A DNA stretch of 18,376 bases from JACDBD01 sp050743385 (GTDB taxonomy: Bacteria; Actinomycetota; Acidimicrobiia; IMCC26256; JACDBD01). How positions within the stretch are numbered: position 1 is the first letter of the stretch; the number at the start of each line of letters is the position of its first letter. Where the stretch lies: NCBI GenBank assembly GCA_050743385.1, contig JBOGFJ010000180.1:1-18376 (forward strand), read 5' to 3'. The position numbers were made by a program, and so were the translations under genes. Positions 1 through 7,499 of this stretch are shown piece by piece. The notes under the pieces are model-generated. The model made no database searches and was not told the DNA's origin. It was given only the letters and a program-made list of their open reading frames with translations.

Positions 1-930
1 GACTTCGCACCCGAGCCCACGGTCCTCGACGCGCCCGAGTGGGAGCCGGAGCCCGCGCCCAAGCCCGAGCAGCTCGCCGTCGACTCGCTGTTCGAGCGGC
101 TGACCGAGCCGGCCGAGATCGTTCGCAGCATCCGGCGCGCGGTACGGGGCCCGCGACGAGCATTCCAGCAGATGTCGCAGATGACGCGATCGATCGCGTC
201 GCTCGTCGACCGCAACGCCCTCGCGCCCCGCACGTCGCTGAACCACCGGGTGGGTCGCAACCGCCGTTTCGAGCTCGTTCGGGTATCGCTCGATGACGTG
301 AAGGCGGTGCGCCGGCACCTGGGCGGCACGATCAACGACGTCATCCTCGCCGGGGTGGCCGGCGGCCTCGCCCGGCTGCTCGAGAGCCGCGAAGAGATCG
401 ATCCCGGTTTGACGCTGAAGGTGATGTGCCCGGTGTCCGTGCGTGACGAGTCGCAGCAGATGCAGCTCGGCAACCGGGTGTCGGCGATGTTCGTGCCGCT
501 GGCCGTCGGATTGCCCGATCCGCTCGCTCGCCTCGACGCGATACGCGCGGTTACCGCCGATCTCAAGGAGCGTCAGCAGGCCGTCGGGGCCGCCTTCCTC
601 TCGGATCTGACCCAGTACGCCGCGCCGACGCTGATGGGCCTCGGCGCGCGCCTCGCGCACCGTCAGCCGTTCTTCAACCTGATCGTCACCAACGTGCCCG
701 GACCGCAGGTGCCGCTCTACTGCATGGGTGGCCGGATGCTGGAGGCGTACCCGGTGGTGCCGCTGACGCGGAACCAGAGTGTGGTGGTCGGGATCCTCTC
801 GTACTGCGGGCGGCTCCATCTCGGCCTGTTCGCCGATCGGGACGCGTTCGCCGACCTCGGCGTGTTCGCGGCCGGCATCGAGGACGCGTTCGCGGAGCTG
901 AGCAAGCTCGCCGCGGACCGCGACGCATGA
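1..930 (+). CDS. WS/DGAT-family wax ester synthase / diacylglycerol acyltransferase, 3' part
   Basis: The reading frame is open from the first base, so this is the C-terminal 309 residues of a protein that starts before the window; about 150 residues would be missing from a usual 450-470 residue family member. The family transfers acyl groups from acyl-CoA to diacylglycerol or fatty alcohols to make storage triacylglycerol or wax esters at the inner face of the membrane. Visible family marks are the conserved Asn-Asp-Val (TINDVILAG, about fragment residues 110-118) and the DUF1298 region with NVPGP near residue 231 and a PVVPLTRNQSVVVGILSY stretch. The HHxxxDG catalytic motif lies upstream and cannot be checked. 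The acidic, proline-rich linker at the fragment start (about residues 1-20) is typical of the interdomain region. The amidase follows 40 bases later on the same strand. Confidence 0.93.
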   Translation, partial: DFAPEPTVLDAPEWEPEPAPKPEQLAVDSLFERLTEPAEIVRSIRRAVRGPRRAFQQMSQMTRSIASLVDRNALAPRTSLNHRVGRNRRFELVRVSLDDVKAVRRHLGGTINDVILAGVAGGLARLLESREEIDPGLTLKVMCPVSVRDESQQMQLGNRVSAMFVPLAVGLPDPLARLDAIRAVTADLKERQQAVGAAFLSDLTQYAAPTLMGLGARLAHRQPFFNLIVTNVPGPQVPLYCMGGRMLEAYPVVPLTRNQSVVVGILSYCGRLHLGLFADRDAFADLGVFAAGIEDAFAELSKLAADRDA

Positions 931-937
931 GCGTCGC
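920..937 (+). other. Short hairpin over the WS/DGAT stop codon
   Basis: GCGACGC (920-926) and GCGTCGC (931-937) are perfect 7-base inverted arms around a 4-base loop that contains the TGA stop of the acyltransferase gene. A GACGC copy at 951-955 could compete for the same arm. No T-run follows, so this could be a weak termination or mRNA-end structure, or chance in GC-rich DNA. Confidence 0.3.
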
Positions 938-958
938 CTGACGATCTACCGACGCGAC

Positions 959-966
959 AAGGGGGG
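959..966 (+). promoter_or_regulatory. Ribosome binding site of the amidase gene
   Basis: AAGGGGGG lies four bases before the GTG at 971 and fixes that codon as the start. It is one of the few clear Shine-Dalgarno sites in the window, where many other genes appear leaderless. Confidence 0.7.
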
Positions 967-970
967 AACC

Positions 971-2404
971 GTGGCCCAGGAGCTGTGGGAGCACGACGCG
1001 TGGGAGCTCGCCGACGCGGTGCGGGCCGGGCAGCAGTCGGCGACGGAGCTGCTCGACGTGTCGCTACGCCGGCTGGAGCAGTACGGACCGGCGCTGAACG
1101 CGGTGTGCCACCTCGATGTCGAGGCCGCGCGGTCTCGCGCCGCCGCGATCGACGAGCAGGTCGCGCGGAGCGACGATCCCGGCGCTTTCGCCGGCATCCC
1201 GATGGGAGTGAAGGAGCTCGCCGAGGTCGAGGGGTGGCCATGCACGCACGCCTCCGTTCCGTACCGCGACGCGCGGGCGGGGTTCGACTGCGTCGAGGTT
1301 GCGCGTTTGCGCGACGCCGGTGCGGTCATCACCGCGCAGACGACGTCACCCGAGCATGGCACGGCGAGCTTCACGAACTCGCCGCTCCACGGCGTCACGC
1401 GCAACCCGTGGAACACCGACCGCACGCCCGGCGGATCGTCGGGCGGATCGGCGGCGGTGGTCGCGTCGGGCGTGTTCCCGGCGTGCACGGGCAGTGACGG
1501 CGGCGGGTCGATCCGCATCCCGTCGTCGTACAGCGGGTTGTTCGGCATGAAGACGACGCTCGGCCTGCTCGGGACGGGGCCGGGACCGTCGGGCTACCCG
1601 TCCCTCACTTCGGTTCACGGGCCGATCGTGCGATCGGTGCGTGACGCCGCCCGCTACCTCGACGCGACCGCGGGCCCGACCATGACCGACTTCATCTCGC
1701 TGCCGAAGCCGGCGGTGCCGTTCGAGCAGCTGGTCACGACGGGAGAGGCGGTCGAGCGGCTCCGCGGCAAGCGCGCCGCGTGGAGTGCGACGCTCGGCTA
1801 CGCCGTCACCGATCCCGAGGTCGAGAAGCAGGCGCACGAGGCCGCGCTCGCGCTCGTCGAGCTGGCTGGTCTCGAGCTGCTCGAGATCCCGGTCGAGATG
1901 CCCAAGCCCGGGTTGTCGTGGGGGATCTTGTCGTCGCTCGGTACGGCCGCGTGGCACCTCGACGACGTGCGCGACCACTTCGACGACCTCACCGAGGTGC
2001 ACCGCTCGGGCATGGAGATGATGGCGAACCTCCAGGGCCGCGGGGTCTTCAAGGCGATCCGTCGCCGCCACGAGCTGCTCGAGGCGGCGGCCGAGGTGTG
2101 GTCGCAGGTCGACGTGCTCCTCACGCCGACCACGCCGACGGCCGCGTTCGAGGCCGAGGGCCGGTTGGTGGGCGAGGTCGCGGGACAGCAGGTGAACCTC
2201 ATGGGGCTGTCGGCGGCGTTCACGGCGCCGTTCAACATGACCGGCCAGCCCGCCGCCAGCGTTCCGTGCGGGCTCGTCGACGGCATGCCGGTCGCGCTGC
2301 AGGTCGTCGCCCGCCGCCACGAGGACGACCTGTGCCTGGCCGCCGGCGCGCTGCTCGAAGACGCCCGGCCGTGGCCGAAGTTCGCTCCGCTCGCGTACTC
2401 GTAG
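971..2404 (+). CDS. Amidase-signature (AS) family hydrolase
   Basis: A 477-residue enzyme of the amidase-signature family, which hydrolyses carboxamides with a Ser-cisSer-Lys triad. The triad is visible: Lys81 in GVKELA, Ser156 in TPGGSSGGSAA and Ser180 in GSDGGGSIRIPSS. The spacings (75 and 24 residues) are the same as those of Lys142-Ser217-Ser241 in mammalian fatty acid amide hydrolase. The length suits a free-standing amidase. No gatB or gatC gene is adjacent and the C-terminus (PVALQVVARRHEDD, then PWPKFAPLAYS) looks like the actinobacterial amidases, so it is probably not the GatA subunit. Translation starts at GTG behind a strong purine-rich site. The substrate cannot be told from sequence. 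It may be co-transcribed with the acyltransferase upstream, which would suit a lipid amide or a xenobiotic, but that is only inference. Confidence 0.93.
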   Translation: MAQELWEHDAWELADAVRAGQQSATELLDVSLRRLEQYGPALNAVCHLDVEAARSRAAAIDEQVARSDDPGAFAGIPMGVKELAEVEGWPCTHASVPYRDARAGFDCVEVARLRDAGAVITAQTTSPEHGTASFTNSPLHGVTRNPWNTDRTPGGSSGGSAAVVASGVFPACTGSDGGGSIRIPSSYSGLFGMKTTLGLLGTGPGPSGYPSLTSVHGPIVRSVRDAARYLDATAGPTMTDFISLPKPAVPFEQLVTTGEAVERLRGKRAAWSATLGYAVTDPEVEKQAHEAALALVELAGLELLEIPVEMPKPGLSWGILSSLGTAAWHLDDVRDHFDDLTEVHRSGMEMMANLQGRGVFKAIRRRHELLEAAAEVWSQVDVLLTPTTPTAAFEAEGRLVGEVAGQQVNLMGLSAAFTAPFNMTGQPAASVPCGLVDGMPVALQVVARRHEDDLCLAAGALLEDARPWPKFAPLAYS

Positions 2405-2457
2405 TCGCGCGCGGTCGGGGCGCGTACCGCTACTTCTGGCGTGCAGGCGCGCCGCCC

Positions 2458-2477
2458 GAAGCTGCCGGAAGCTGCCG
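2458..2477 (+). repeat. Perfect tandem duplication of a 10-base unit
   Basis: GAAGCTGCCG occurs twice in direct succession in the 136-base gap between the amidase and the next gene. Only two copies are present, so it is most likely a small slippage event. The rest of that gap contains only the putative promoter hexamer at 2529-2534. Confidence 0.6.
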
Positions 2478-2528
2478 GCCGGTGCGAACGCATGCCGAAC
2501 GACACGCCGAGCGTGGACCGGCGAGAGC

Positions 2529-2534
2529 TAGGTT
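2529..2534 (+). promoter_or_regulatory. Putative -10 element, leaderless type, for the methyltransferase at 2541
   Basis: TAGGTT fits TAnnnT and ends six bases before the GTG start at 2541, which would put the transcription start on the start codon. There is no convincing Shine-Dalgarno site. The same geometry recurs at five other genes here. Confidence 0.55.
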
Positions 2535-2540
2535 GCCGAG

Positions 2541-3191
2541 GTGGAACCCGGGCCGCCACCGGACACCGCCGAGGCTCGGCGCCGATACCGTCAGCTCGCC
2601 TCCCGGTACGACAGACACATTCGGTTCGTGGCCCCTCTGCGACGTCGTGCGGTCGAGCGCCTCGAGCTGCGCAATGGCGATCACGTCCTCGACATGGGTT
2701 GTGGCACCGGGGCGAGTTTCGGGGATCTCAGGTCGATCGTCGGTGCAACCGGTCAGGTCACCGGGATCGAGCTGAGCGAGGAGATGGCGGCTGTCGCCCG
2801 CCGCCGGATCGAAGCCAATGAATGGAAGAACGTCGGGGTTCTCGTTGGTGACGCGGCTACGGCAACGTTGCCAAGCGATGTCGACGGCATCTTGTTCTTC
2901 GAGACGCACGACTTGATGCGAACACCCGCCGTCGTGCGGCGCGCGGTTGGGGCGGGCCGCCCCGGCGCTGGCGTGGTCGCCTTCGGACCCGCATCTGCTC
3001 CGCGCTGGGCGATCCCCGTCAACGCAATCGTGAGGTCAGTGGCGCGCCGGTACGTGACCACCTTCGAGGGGTTCGACGCGCCGTGGAGCCATCTTGCCGC
3101 CGAGGTACCGGGTCTTCGTGTCCGTCGCCTCTTCCTCGGCGGCGCCTACCTCGCCGTCGGGCGCACCGAGACCACGCCTCGAGCCCGGTAG
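2541..3191 (+). CDS. Class I SAM-dependent methyltransferase (UbiE/COQ5-like fold)
   Basis: A 216-residue soluble protein with a Rossmann-like methyltransferase core. Motif I is VLDMGCGTG (residues 49-57, the glycine-rich SAM loop), followed by an acidic Glu77 in VTGIELSEEM that should bind the ribose of SAM. The N-terminal ARRRYRQLASRYDRHIRF stretch resembles the start of UbiE-like enzymes acting on lipids or quinones, and the later THDLMRTP and FDAPWSHLAAEVPG stretches recall a widespread uncharacterised methyltransferase group. The substrate is unknown. The GTG start at 2541 is chosen because it opens the conserved region and lies six bases after a TAnnnT hexamer. The gene ends 18 bases from the oppositely oriented methyltransferase gene. 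Confidence 0.85.
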   Translation: MEPGPPPDTAEARRRYRQLASRYDRHIRFVAPLRRRAVERLELRNGDHVLDMGCGTGASFGDLRSIVGATGQVTGIELSEEMAAVARRRIEANEWKNVGVLVGDAATATLPSDVDGILFFETHDLMRTPAVVRRAVGAGRPGAGVVAFGPASAPRWAIPVNAIVRSVARRYVTTFEGFDAPWSHLAAEVPGLRVRRLFLGGAYLAVGRTETTPRAR

Positions 3192-3209
3192 CACGCGATC
3201 GGTGTGCCC

Positions 3210-3869
3210 TCAGCTGGAGGCTCGGCGCGCCTGGAGGACGTAGGTGGATGGGGTCAGGAGCGTGACGGTGCCGGTCCAGCCGAGCTCGCCGAGGAGCACT
3301 TCGAGCTCGGCTGGTGCGTAGGCGACCTTCACGATCGAGAACATTTTGCCGTCGGGCAGTCGCCGCTGTGCTCCGCTGCCGGTGGGATCGTTCTCGAAGC
3401 GAACCACTCCGTCAGGGTCGCGGGTTCCGTCGTCGACCATCACGACACGCCCACCAGGTGCGAGCGCGTCCGCGACCATGGCCCAGAACGATCGGAAACG
3501 TGCCGGCGGGACGTGCGAGAGCCAGAAACCGGCGAACACCAAGTCGTACGTCGCCGGTGGTCGGAACTGGAAGAGGTCCGTTTCGATGTATTCGACCCGA
3601 GGGTCTGCGATACGGGCGCGGCTGAGGGCGTTCCGCTCCGGCGACGAGTCCACCGCGGTGATCCGCTCGCATCTGCCCAGGAGCGGCATCGTCCATCGAC
3701 CCGAGCCCGAGGCGAGCTCGAGGCAGTGTGTGCTCGCGGGACAGTAAGCGAGAACCCGATCGTTGAACGCTTCGCCGGCTGGGCCGAGGCCGTAGTAGGG
3801 CGCCGCCTCGCGATAGAACCGGATCTGCTCGCGGATGAGTGCCCCATCGTCTACGTCACCCTGGCTCAT
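3210..3869 (-). CDS. Class I SAM-dependent methyltransferase
   Basis: A 219-residue protein starting at the ATG complementary to 3867-3869. The frame stays open far upstream, but that extension runs antisense through the next gene and is low-complexity, so it is not part of the protein. The SAM site is HCLELASGSGRWT (residues 48-60), followed by Asp74 in ITAVDSSPERN, a DLF motif (residues 98-100) and the post-core LAPGGRVVMVDD strand. It shares no close similarity with the methyltransferase it faces, apart from the fold. The substrate is unknown. A TATGGT hexamer lies nine bases before the ATG. The start diverges from the MBL gene across 130 bases that include a palindromic operator, so the two genes could share regulation. 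Confidence 0.85.
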   Translation of the reverse strand: MSQGDVDDGALIREQIRFYREAAPYYGLGPAGEAFNDRVLAYCPASTHCLELASGSGRWTMPLLGRCERITAVDSSPERNALSRARIADPRVEYIETDLFQFRPPATYDLVFAGFWLSHVPPARFRSFWAMVADALAPGGRVVMVDDGTRDPDGVVRFENDPTGSGAQRRLPDGKMFSIVKVAYAPAELEVLLGELGWTGTVTLLTPSTYVLQARRASS

Positions 3870-3969
3870 GACGCCGTGACCATAACGCCGCGCCCAACAC
3901 CGGCTGTCGAACAACCGCCGATTGCGCGGGAGATCGCGTTGGCGATCGGGCCGATCAGCGACCGGATGG

Positions 3970-3987
3970 CTTGACCAGGCGGTCAAG
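3970..3987. promoter_or_regulatory. Perfect palindromic operator candidate, CTTGACC-aggc-GGTCAAG
   Basis: Seven-base perfect inverted arms with a four-base spacer lie directly next to the TAGAGT hexamer of the MBL gene. The size and TTGACC/GGTCAA arms resemble TetR-family operators of actinobacteria. A repressor bound here would cover the promoter. No TetR gene is present in the window, so the regulator would be encoded elsewhere. Confidence 0.6.
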
Positions 3988-3993
3988 TAGAGT
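3988..3993 (+). promoter_or_regulatory. Putative -10 element, leaderless type, for the MBL-fold gene
   Basis: TAGAGT fits TAnnnT and ends six bases before the GTG start at 4000. It directly abuts the right arm of the palindrome at 3970-3987, so operator binding should block it. Confidence 0.6.
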
Positions 3994-3999
3994 GCGGGT

Positions 4000-5238
4000 G
4001 TGACCGACGTCGCCCGTCGGCCGGGCGACCCGCAGCGGGCACCCAGGCCCAAGAAGCAGGAGCAGGAGGCCGCGTCCGAGGAGGTCACCGAGGTCGCGCC
4101 GGGCATCCTCCGCATGCAGCTCCCGATCTGGATGCCGGGGCTGGGCCACGTGAACATGTACGGCCTCCTCGACGACCGCGGCCTCGCCGTCGTCGATCCC
4201 GGGTTGCCAGGCCCCCAGTCGTGGAAAGCCCTCAAGACCCGGCTGCGCGCCGCCGGGTTCCGCATGCGCGACGTCCATACCGTGATCGTCACGCACTCGC
4301 ATCCCGACCATTTCGGGGGTGCCGGACGCATCAAGCGGGAGGCGGGCGCGGAGCTGATCGCGCACCGGGCGTTCACCACGTGGTCACTCGACCGGCGGAC
4401 CCGCCGCGAGGAGCGGGCCCGGTCCCGACAGGAGGCGGAGCGCCTCGAGCGGGACGCCGCCGCGGCCGCGCAGGGGTTCGACGTGTCACCGGACGAGATC
4501 CCGACCGTCGCCGAGGTCGAGGCATTCGGCGCTGACGAGCCCGAGCGCTTCGACGACCCGCTGCGCGACGACCCTACGACCGAGCTCCAGCGCCGGTCGG
4601 TGCCCTGGGGTGGCGAGACGCCGTGGGGCGGCAGCAAGCACCCGATGCCACCGCTGCGGCGGCGCCTCATGATCCGGGCGCTGCGGCGGCTGTTCTCGCC
4701 GCCCGATCCGAGCCGCCGCGTGGTGCACGGCGAGACCGTTCGGCTCGCGGGCCGGGAGTGGACCGCGCTGCACACGCCCGGACACACGCTCGACCACCTC
4801 TGCCTCTACGACCCCGAGCACGGCATCCTCTTGTCGGGCGATCACGTGCTCCCGTCGATCACGCCCCACGTGTCGGGTGTGGGCAACGGCGCCGACGCGC
4901 TCAAGAGCTACATCGCCACGCTCGACCTCGTAGCCGCGCTCCCCGGTGTGAGGCTCGGGCTCCCCGCCCACGGCCATCCCTTCGACGACGTCCCCGGTCG
5001 CGTCGACGCGATCAAGCGACATCACGAGGAGCGGATGCGACTCCTCCAGGAGGTATCGAGGGCACTCGGTCCCGCCACGGTGCAGGAGCTGTCACACGAG
5101 ATCTTCCCCCGCAAGCACTGGGGCGTGATGGCCGAGAGTGAGACGTTCGCGCATCTCGAGCACATGGTGCTTGCAGGTGAGGCCGAGCGCCACCAGGAGC
5201 ACGACCGCCTCGTCTACACGGTCGCTACGCCTGCCTGA
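4000..5238 (+). CDS. Metallo-beta-lactamase-fold hydrolase with a long internal insertion
   Basis: A 412-residue MBL-fold protein. The dinuclear metal ligands are all visible: His99, His101, Asp103 and His104 in THSHPDHFGG, then His262 in HTPGHTLDH, Asp281 in LLSGDH and His324 or His326 in PAHGHPF. Between the HxHxDH motif and the GHT motif sits an insertion of roughly 115 residues (about 123-240). It has a strongly charged helix (130-157) and a proline- and arginine-rich stretch. The C-terminal 80 residues look like the winged-helix tail seen in LACTB2-like MBL proteins. The first 28 residues are charged and probably disordered. The function is a hydrolase of unknown substrate, perhaps an ester, lactone or thioester. 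The GTG start is supported by the leaderless promoter geometry. The M20 peptidase gene follows after 19 bases. Confidence 0.9.
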   Translation: MTDVARRPGDPQRAPRPKKQEQEAASEEVTEVAPGILRMQLPIWMPGLGHVNMYGLLDDRGLAVVDPGLPGPQSWKALKTRLRAAGFRMRDVHTVIVTHSHPDHFGGAGRIKREAGAELIAHRAFTTWSLDRRTRREERARSRQEAERLERDAAAAAQGFDVSPDEIPTVAEVEAFGADEPERFDDPLRDDPTTELQRRSVPWGGETPWGGSKHPMPPLRRRLMIRALRRLFSPPDPSRRVVHGETVRLAGREWTALHTPGHTLDHLCLYDPEHGILLSGDHVLPSITPHVSGVGNGADALKSYIATLDLVAALPGVRLGLPAHGHPFDDVPGRVDAIKRHHEERMRLLQEVSRALGPATVQELSHEIFPRKHWGVMAESETFAHLEHMVLAGEAERHQEHDRLVYTVATPA

Positions 5239-5244
5239 CCGGCG

Positions 5245-5250
5245 TAGGGT
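5245..5250 (+). promoter_or_regulatory. Putative -10 element, leaderless type, for the M20 peptidase gene
   Basis: TAGGGT fits TAnnnT and ends seven bases before the ATG at 5258. It lies in the 19-base gap after the MBL gene, so the peptidase gene may have its own promoter as well as read-through. It also favours the ATG over the in-frame GTG at 5252, which would be only one base from the hexamer. Confidence 0.5.
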
Positions 5251-5257
5251 CGTGTGC

Positions 5258-6598
5258 ATGGCGACACGGACCGACGATCCCACCGCTGAGGCGACCGAGC
5301 TCCTCCGAGACCTCATCCGCAACCAGTGCGTCAACGACGGCACGGTCGAATCGGGTGGTGAGTCCCGCAGCGTCGATCTCCTCAACGGCTTCCTTGCCGG
5401 GAGCGGTCTCGATGTCGAGCGCTATGAGCCCCAGCCGGGCCGGGCGAGCATGGTCGCCCGCATCGAGGGCAGCGATCCCACCGCCCCGTCGCTCTTGCTG
5501 ATGGGCCACACCGACGTCGTGCCCGTCAACCCCGACGGCTGGAGCCGCGACCCGTTCGGCGCCGAGATCGTCGACGGTTTCGTGTGGGGCCGCGGCGCGG
5601 TCGACATGCTCAACGAGACGGCCACGATGGCGGTCGCGTTCCGTCGTCTCGCCGACTCCGGCTTCAAGCCCAAGGGCACGCTCTCCTACCTCGCCGTCGC
5701 CGACGAGGAGGCGCTCGGCACCTGGGGTGCGAAGCACCTCGTGGAGCACGAGCGTGACGCGGTCTACGCCGACTACGTGCTCACCGAGTCGGGCGGGTTC
5801 CAGATCCCCACGCCCGAGGGGCCGCGCCTGCCCGTCATGACCGACGAGAAGGGCACCTACTGGTCGAAGCTCACGGTCCACGGCACACCCGGCCACGGGA
5901 GCCAGCCATTCCGCACCGACAACGCGCTCGTCACCGCCGCCGAAGTCGTGCGGCGCATCGCCGAGTACCGGCCCGCGACCCGCATCGGCGACACCTGGCG
6001 CGAGTTCGTCGAGGGCATGCACTACCCACCGGAGTTCCGCGACCCGCTGCTCAAGGCCGAGCAGCTCCGTGAGTTCGCCGACACGCTCCCGCTCGGCCTG
6101 GCGCGTCAGGTCTACTCGTGTACGCACACGACGTTCGCGCCCACGGTCGTACACGGGGGTACGAAGACCAACGTCATTCCCGACAAGGTCGAGCTCCAGG
6201 TCGACATCCGTACCTTGCCCGGCCAGACCGCCGCCGAGGTCGACGCCATGCTGACGGAGGTGCTCGGAGACCTCGCCGACCGAGTCGACGTCGAGAGCAA
6301 CGACGACCCGTCGACCACGTCGCCCACCAACACCCCGCTGTGGGATTGCCTCGGAAGGGTGTCGAGCGAGATGGTGGAGGGATCGGCGCTGGTGCCATTC
6401 GTCATGGTCGGTGGCACCGACAACCGGTACTTCCGGCGCGCCGGCTCGGTGGGGTACGGCTTCGGGTTGTTCAGCCGGCGTCTCGGCTTCGAGGACTACG
6501 CCACCATGTTCCACGGCAACGACGAGCGCGTCGATACCGAGTCGCTCGCGCTCTGCACCCAGCTGTGGGAGGCCGTCGCGCGCGACCTGCTGGTCTGA
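5258..6598 (+). CDS. M20-family metallopeptidase / amidohydrolase
   Basis: A 446-residue zinc-dependent exopeptidase-like enzyme of the M20/ArgE/DapE/CPG2 group. The dizinc site can be read off: His84 and Asp86 in MGHTDVVP, bridging Asp116 in GAVDM, the catalytic Glu150 and ligand Glu151 in ADEEALG, Glu177 in LTESGG and His419 near the end in MFHGNDER. The lid/dimerisation domain spans about residues 195-320 and contains GTPGHGSQPF, typical of the family. Asn-rich EGSALVPFVMVGGTDNRYFR matches peptidase-like members with broad substrates (dipeptides, N-acyl amino acids) better than DapE. The start at 5258 is chosen over an upstream in-frame extension that lies inside the MBL gene. The gene ends seven bases before the convergent PAC2 gene, with no clear terminator. 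Confidence 0.92.
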   Translation: MATRTDDPTAEATELLRDLIRNQCVNDGTVESGGESRSVDLLNGFLAGSGLDVERYEPQPGRASMVARIEGSDPTAPSLLLMGHTDVVPVNPDGWSRDPFGAEIVDGFVWGRGAVDMLNETATMAVAFRRLADSGFKPKGTLSYLAVADEEALGTWGAKHLVEHERDAVYADYVLTESGGFQIPTPEGPRLPVMTDEKGTYWSKLTVHGTPGHGSQPFRTDNALVTAAEVVRRIAEYRPATRIGDTWREFVEGMHYPPEFRDPLLKAEQLREFADTLPLGLARQVYSCTHTTFAPTVVHGGTKTNVIPDKVELQVDIRTLPGQTAAEVDAMLTEVLGDLADRVDVESNDDPSTTSPTNTPLWDCLGRVSSEMVEGSALVPFVMVGGTDNRYFRRAGSVGYGFGLFSRRLGFEDYATMFHGNDERVDTESLALCTQLWEAVARDLLV

Positions 6599-6605
6599 AC
6601 GGGTC

Positions 6606-7478
6606 TCAGCGCCCCTCGCCTTCGTCGCGCAGGAACCGTTCGAGCTCGGCCGCGAGGGCGTCACCCGAGGGGATCTCGCTCTCGTCGACCTCCTGCAGCT
6701 CGGCCCGCTCTTCGAGCTTTCGTACGTACGCTCGCACGTCGTCGTCTTCGGCGACGACCTCGTCGACGCGCCGCCGCCAATCGCTGGCGAGCTCGTCCAG
6801 CTCAGCGAGCTCCAACGGGAGGCCGACGAGGCGGCCGAAACGATCGAGGAGCGCTCTCGTCGCGAGCGGGTTCGGAGGTGTGGCGACGTAGTGGGGCACC
6901 GGCGCCCACAGCGACGCCGACGCCACGCCGCCCTCACGACACGCGTCGTGCAGCACACCCACGATGCCCGTCGGCCCCTCGTAGCGCGATCTCGTGAGGT
7001 CGAGGCGGGCGACGAGATCGGGGTCGGTCGCCGCGCCGGTGATGTTGACGGGGCGCGTGTGCGGCACGTCTGCGAGGAGCGCGCCGAGCGTCACCACCAG
7101 CTCGCACCCGGTCTCGGAGGCCACCGTCAGCACCGCTCGGCAGAACGAGCGCCAGCGGTAGCTGGGCTCGATTCCGCGCAGCACGACCAGGTCACGATCG
7201 GCCCGTTCGACGCGAACCGCGAAGCAGTCGTTCGTGGGCCAGCTGATCGTGCGGGTGACGCCGTCGCTGAGCTCCACCTCGGGGCGGCGGCTCTGGTAGT
7301 CGAAGTGCGCCTCCGGGTCGATCCAGGCGAAGCGCGTCCCGCCGAACCGGTCGGTCAACCACGCGGCGGCGTCCGACGCGGCATCGCCGGCGTCGTTCCA
7401 GCCCTCGAAGCCCGCGACCAGCACCGGTCGGCGCAGCTGCGGCCGATCGTCCCAGACGAGCCCGTCGAGTTCGGTCAC
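6606..7478 (-). CDS. PAC2-family protein (proteasome assembly chaperone 2-like)
   Basis: A 290-residue protein of the PAC2 family, with the characteristic N-terminal RPVLVAGFEGWNDAGDAAS (about residues 17-35), LVVLRGIEPSYRWRSFC near the middle, and VSLWAPVPHYVATPPNP-like sequence (here SLWAPVPHYVATPPNP) before the end of the domain. Actinobacteria that keep a 20S proteasome commonly encode such proteins. A chaperone role in bacteria is not established. The last 65 residues (about 226-290) are rich in Glu, Asp, Arg and Leu and should form a helical or coiled-coil tail ending in an acidic stretch. It starts at GTG, six bases after a TAAGCT hexamer, and lies 21 bases downstream of the SCO6745-family gene on the same strand. 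Confidence 0.9.
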   Translation of the reverse strand: MTELDGLVWDDRPQLRRPVLVAGFEGWNDAGDAASDAAAWLTDRFGGTRFAWIDPEAHFDYQSRRPEVELSDGVTRTISWPTNDCFAVRVERADRDLVVLRGIEPSYRWRSFCRAVLTVASETGCELVVTLGALLADVPHTRPVNITGAATDPDLVARLDLTRSRYEGPTGIVGVLHDACREGGVASASLWAPVPHYVATPPNPLATRALLDRFGRLVGLPLELAELDELASDWRRRVDEVVAEDDDVRAYVRKLEERAELQEVDESEIPSGDALAAELERFLRDEGEGR

Positions 7479-7484
7479 GGGCCG

Positions 7485-7490
7485 AGCTTA
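7485..7490 (-). promoter_or_regulatory. Putative -10 element, leaderless type, for the PAC2 gene
   Basis: On the minus strand TAAGCT (TAnnnT) ends six bases before the GTG at 7478. It lies in the 21-base gap behind the SCO6745-family gene, suggesting a separate promoter for PAC2. Confidence 0.5.
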
Positions 7491-7499
7491 GGACCGGGG

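Noticed and set aside
971..2404. GatA subunit of the tRNA amidotransferase
   Set aside because: No gatB or gatC nearby, and the C-terminal part resembles free-standing actinobacterial amidases.
3870..4787. Upstream extension of the minus-strand methyltransferase frame
   Set aside because: The extension is antisense to the MBL gene and low-complexity; the conserved domain begins at the ATG complementary to 3867-3869.
5225..6958. Long minus-strand open frame (577 codons) antisense to the M20 peptidase gene
   Set aside because: Its translation is Arg/Gly/Val-rich and low in complexity, and it crosses two well-supported genes. Long antisense frames are expected in DNA with G or C at almost every third codon position.
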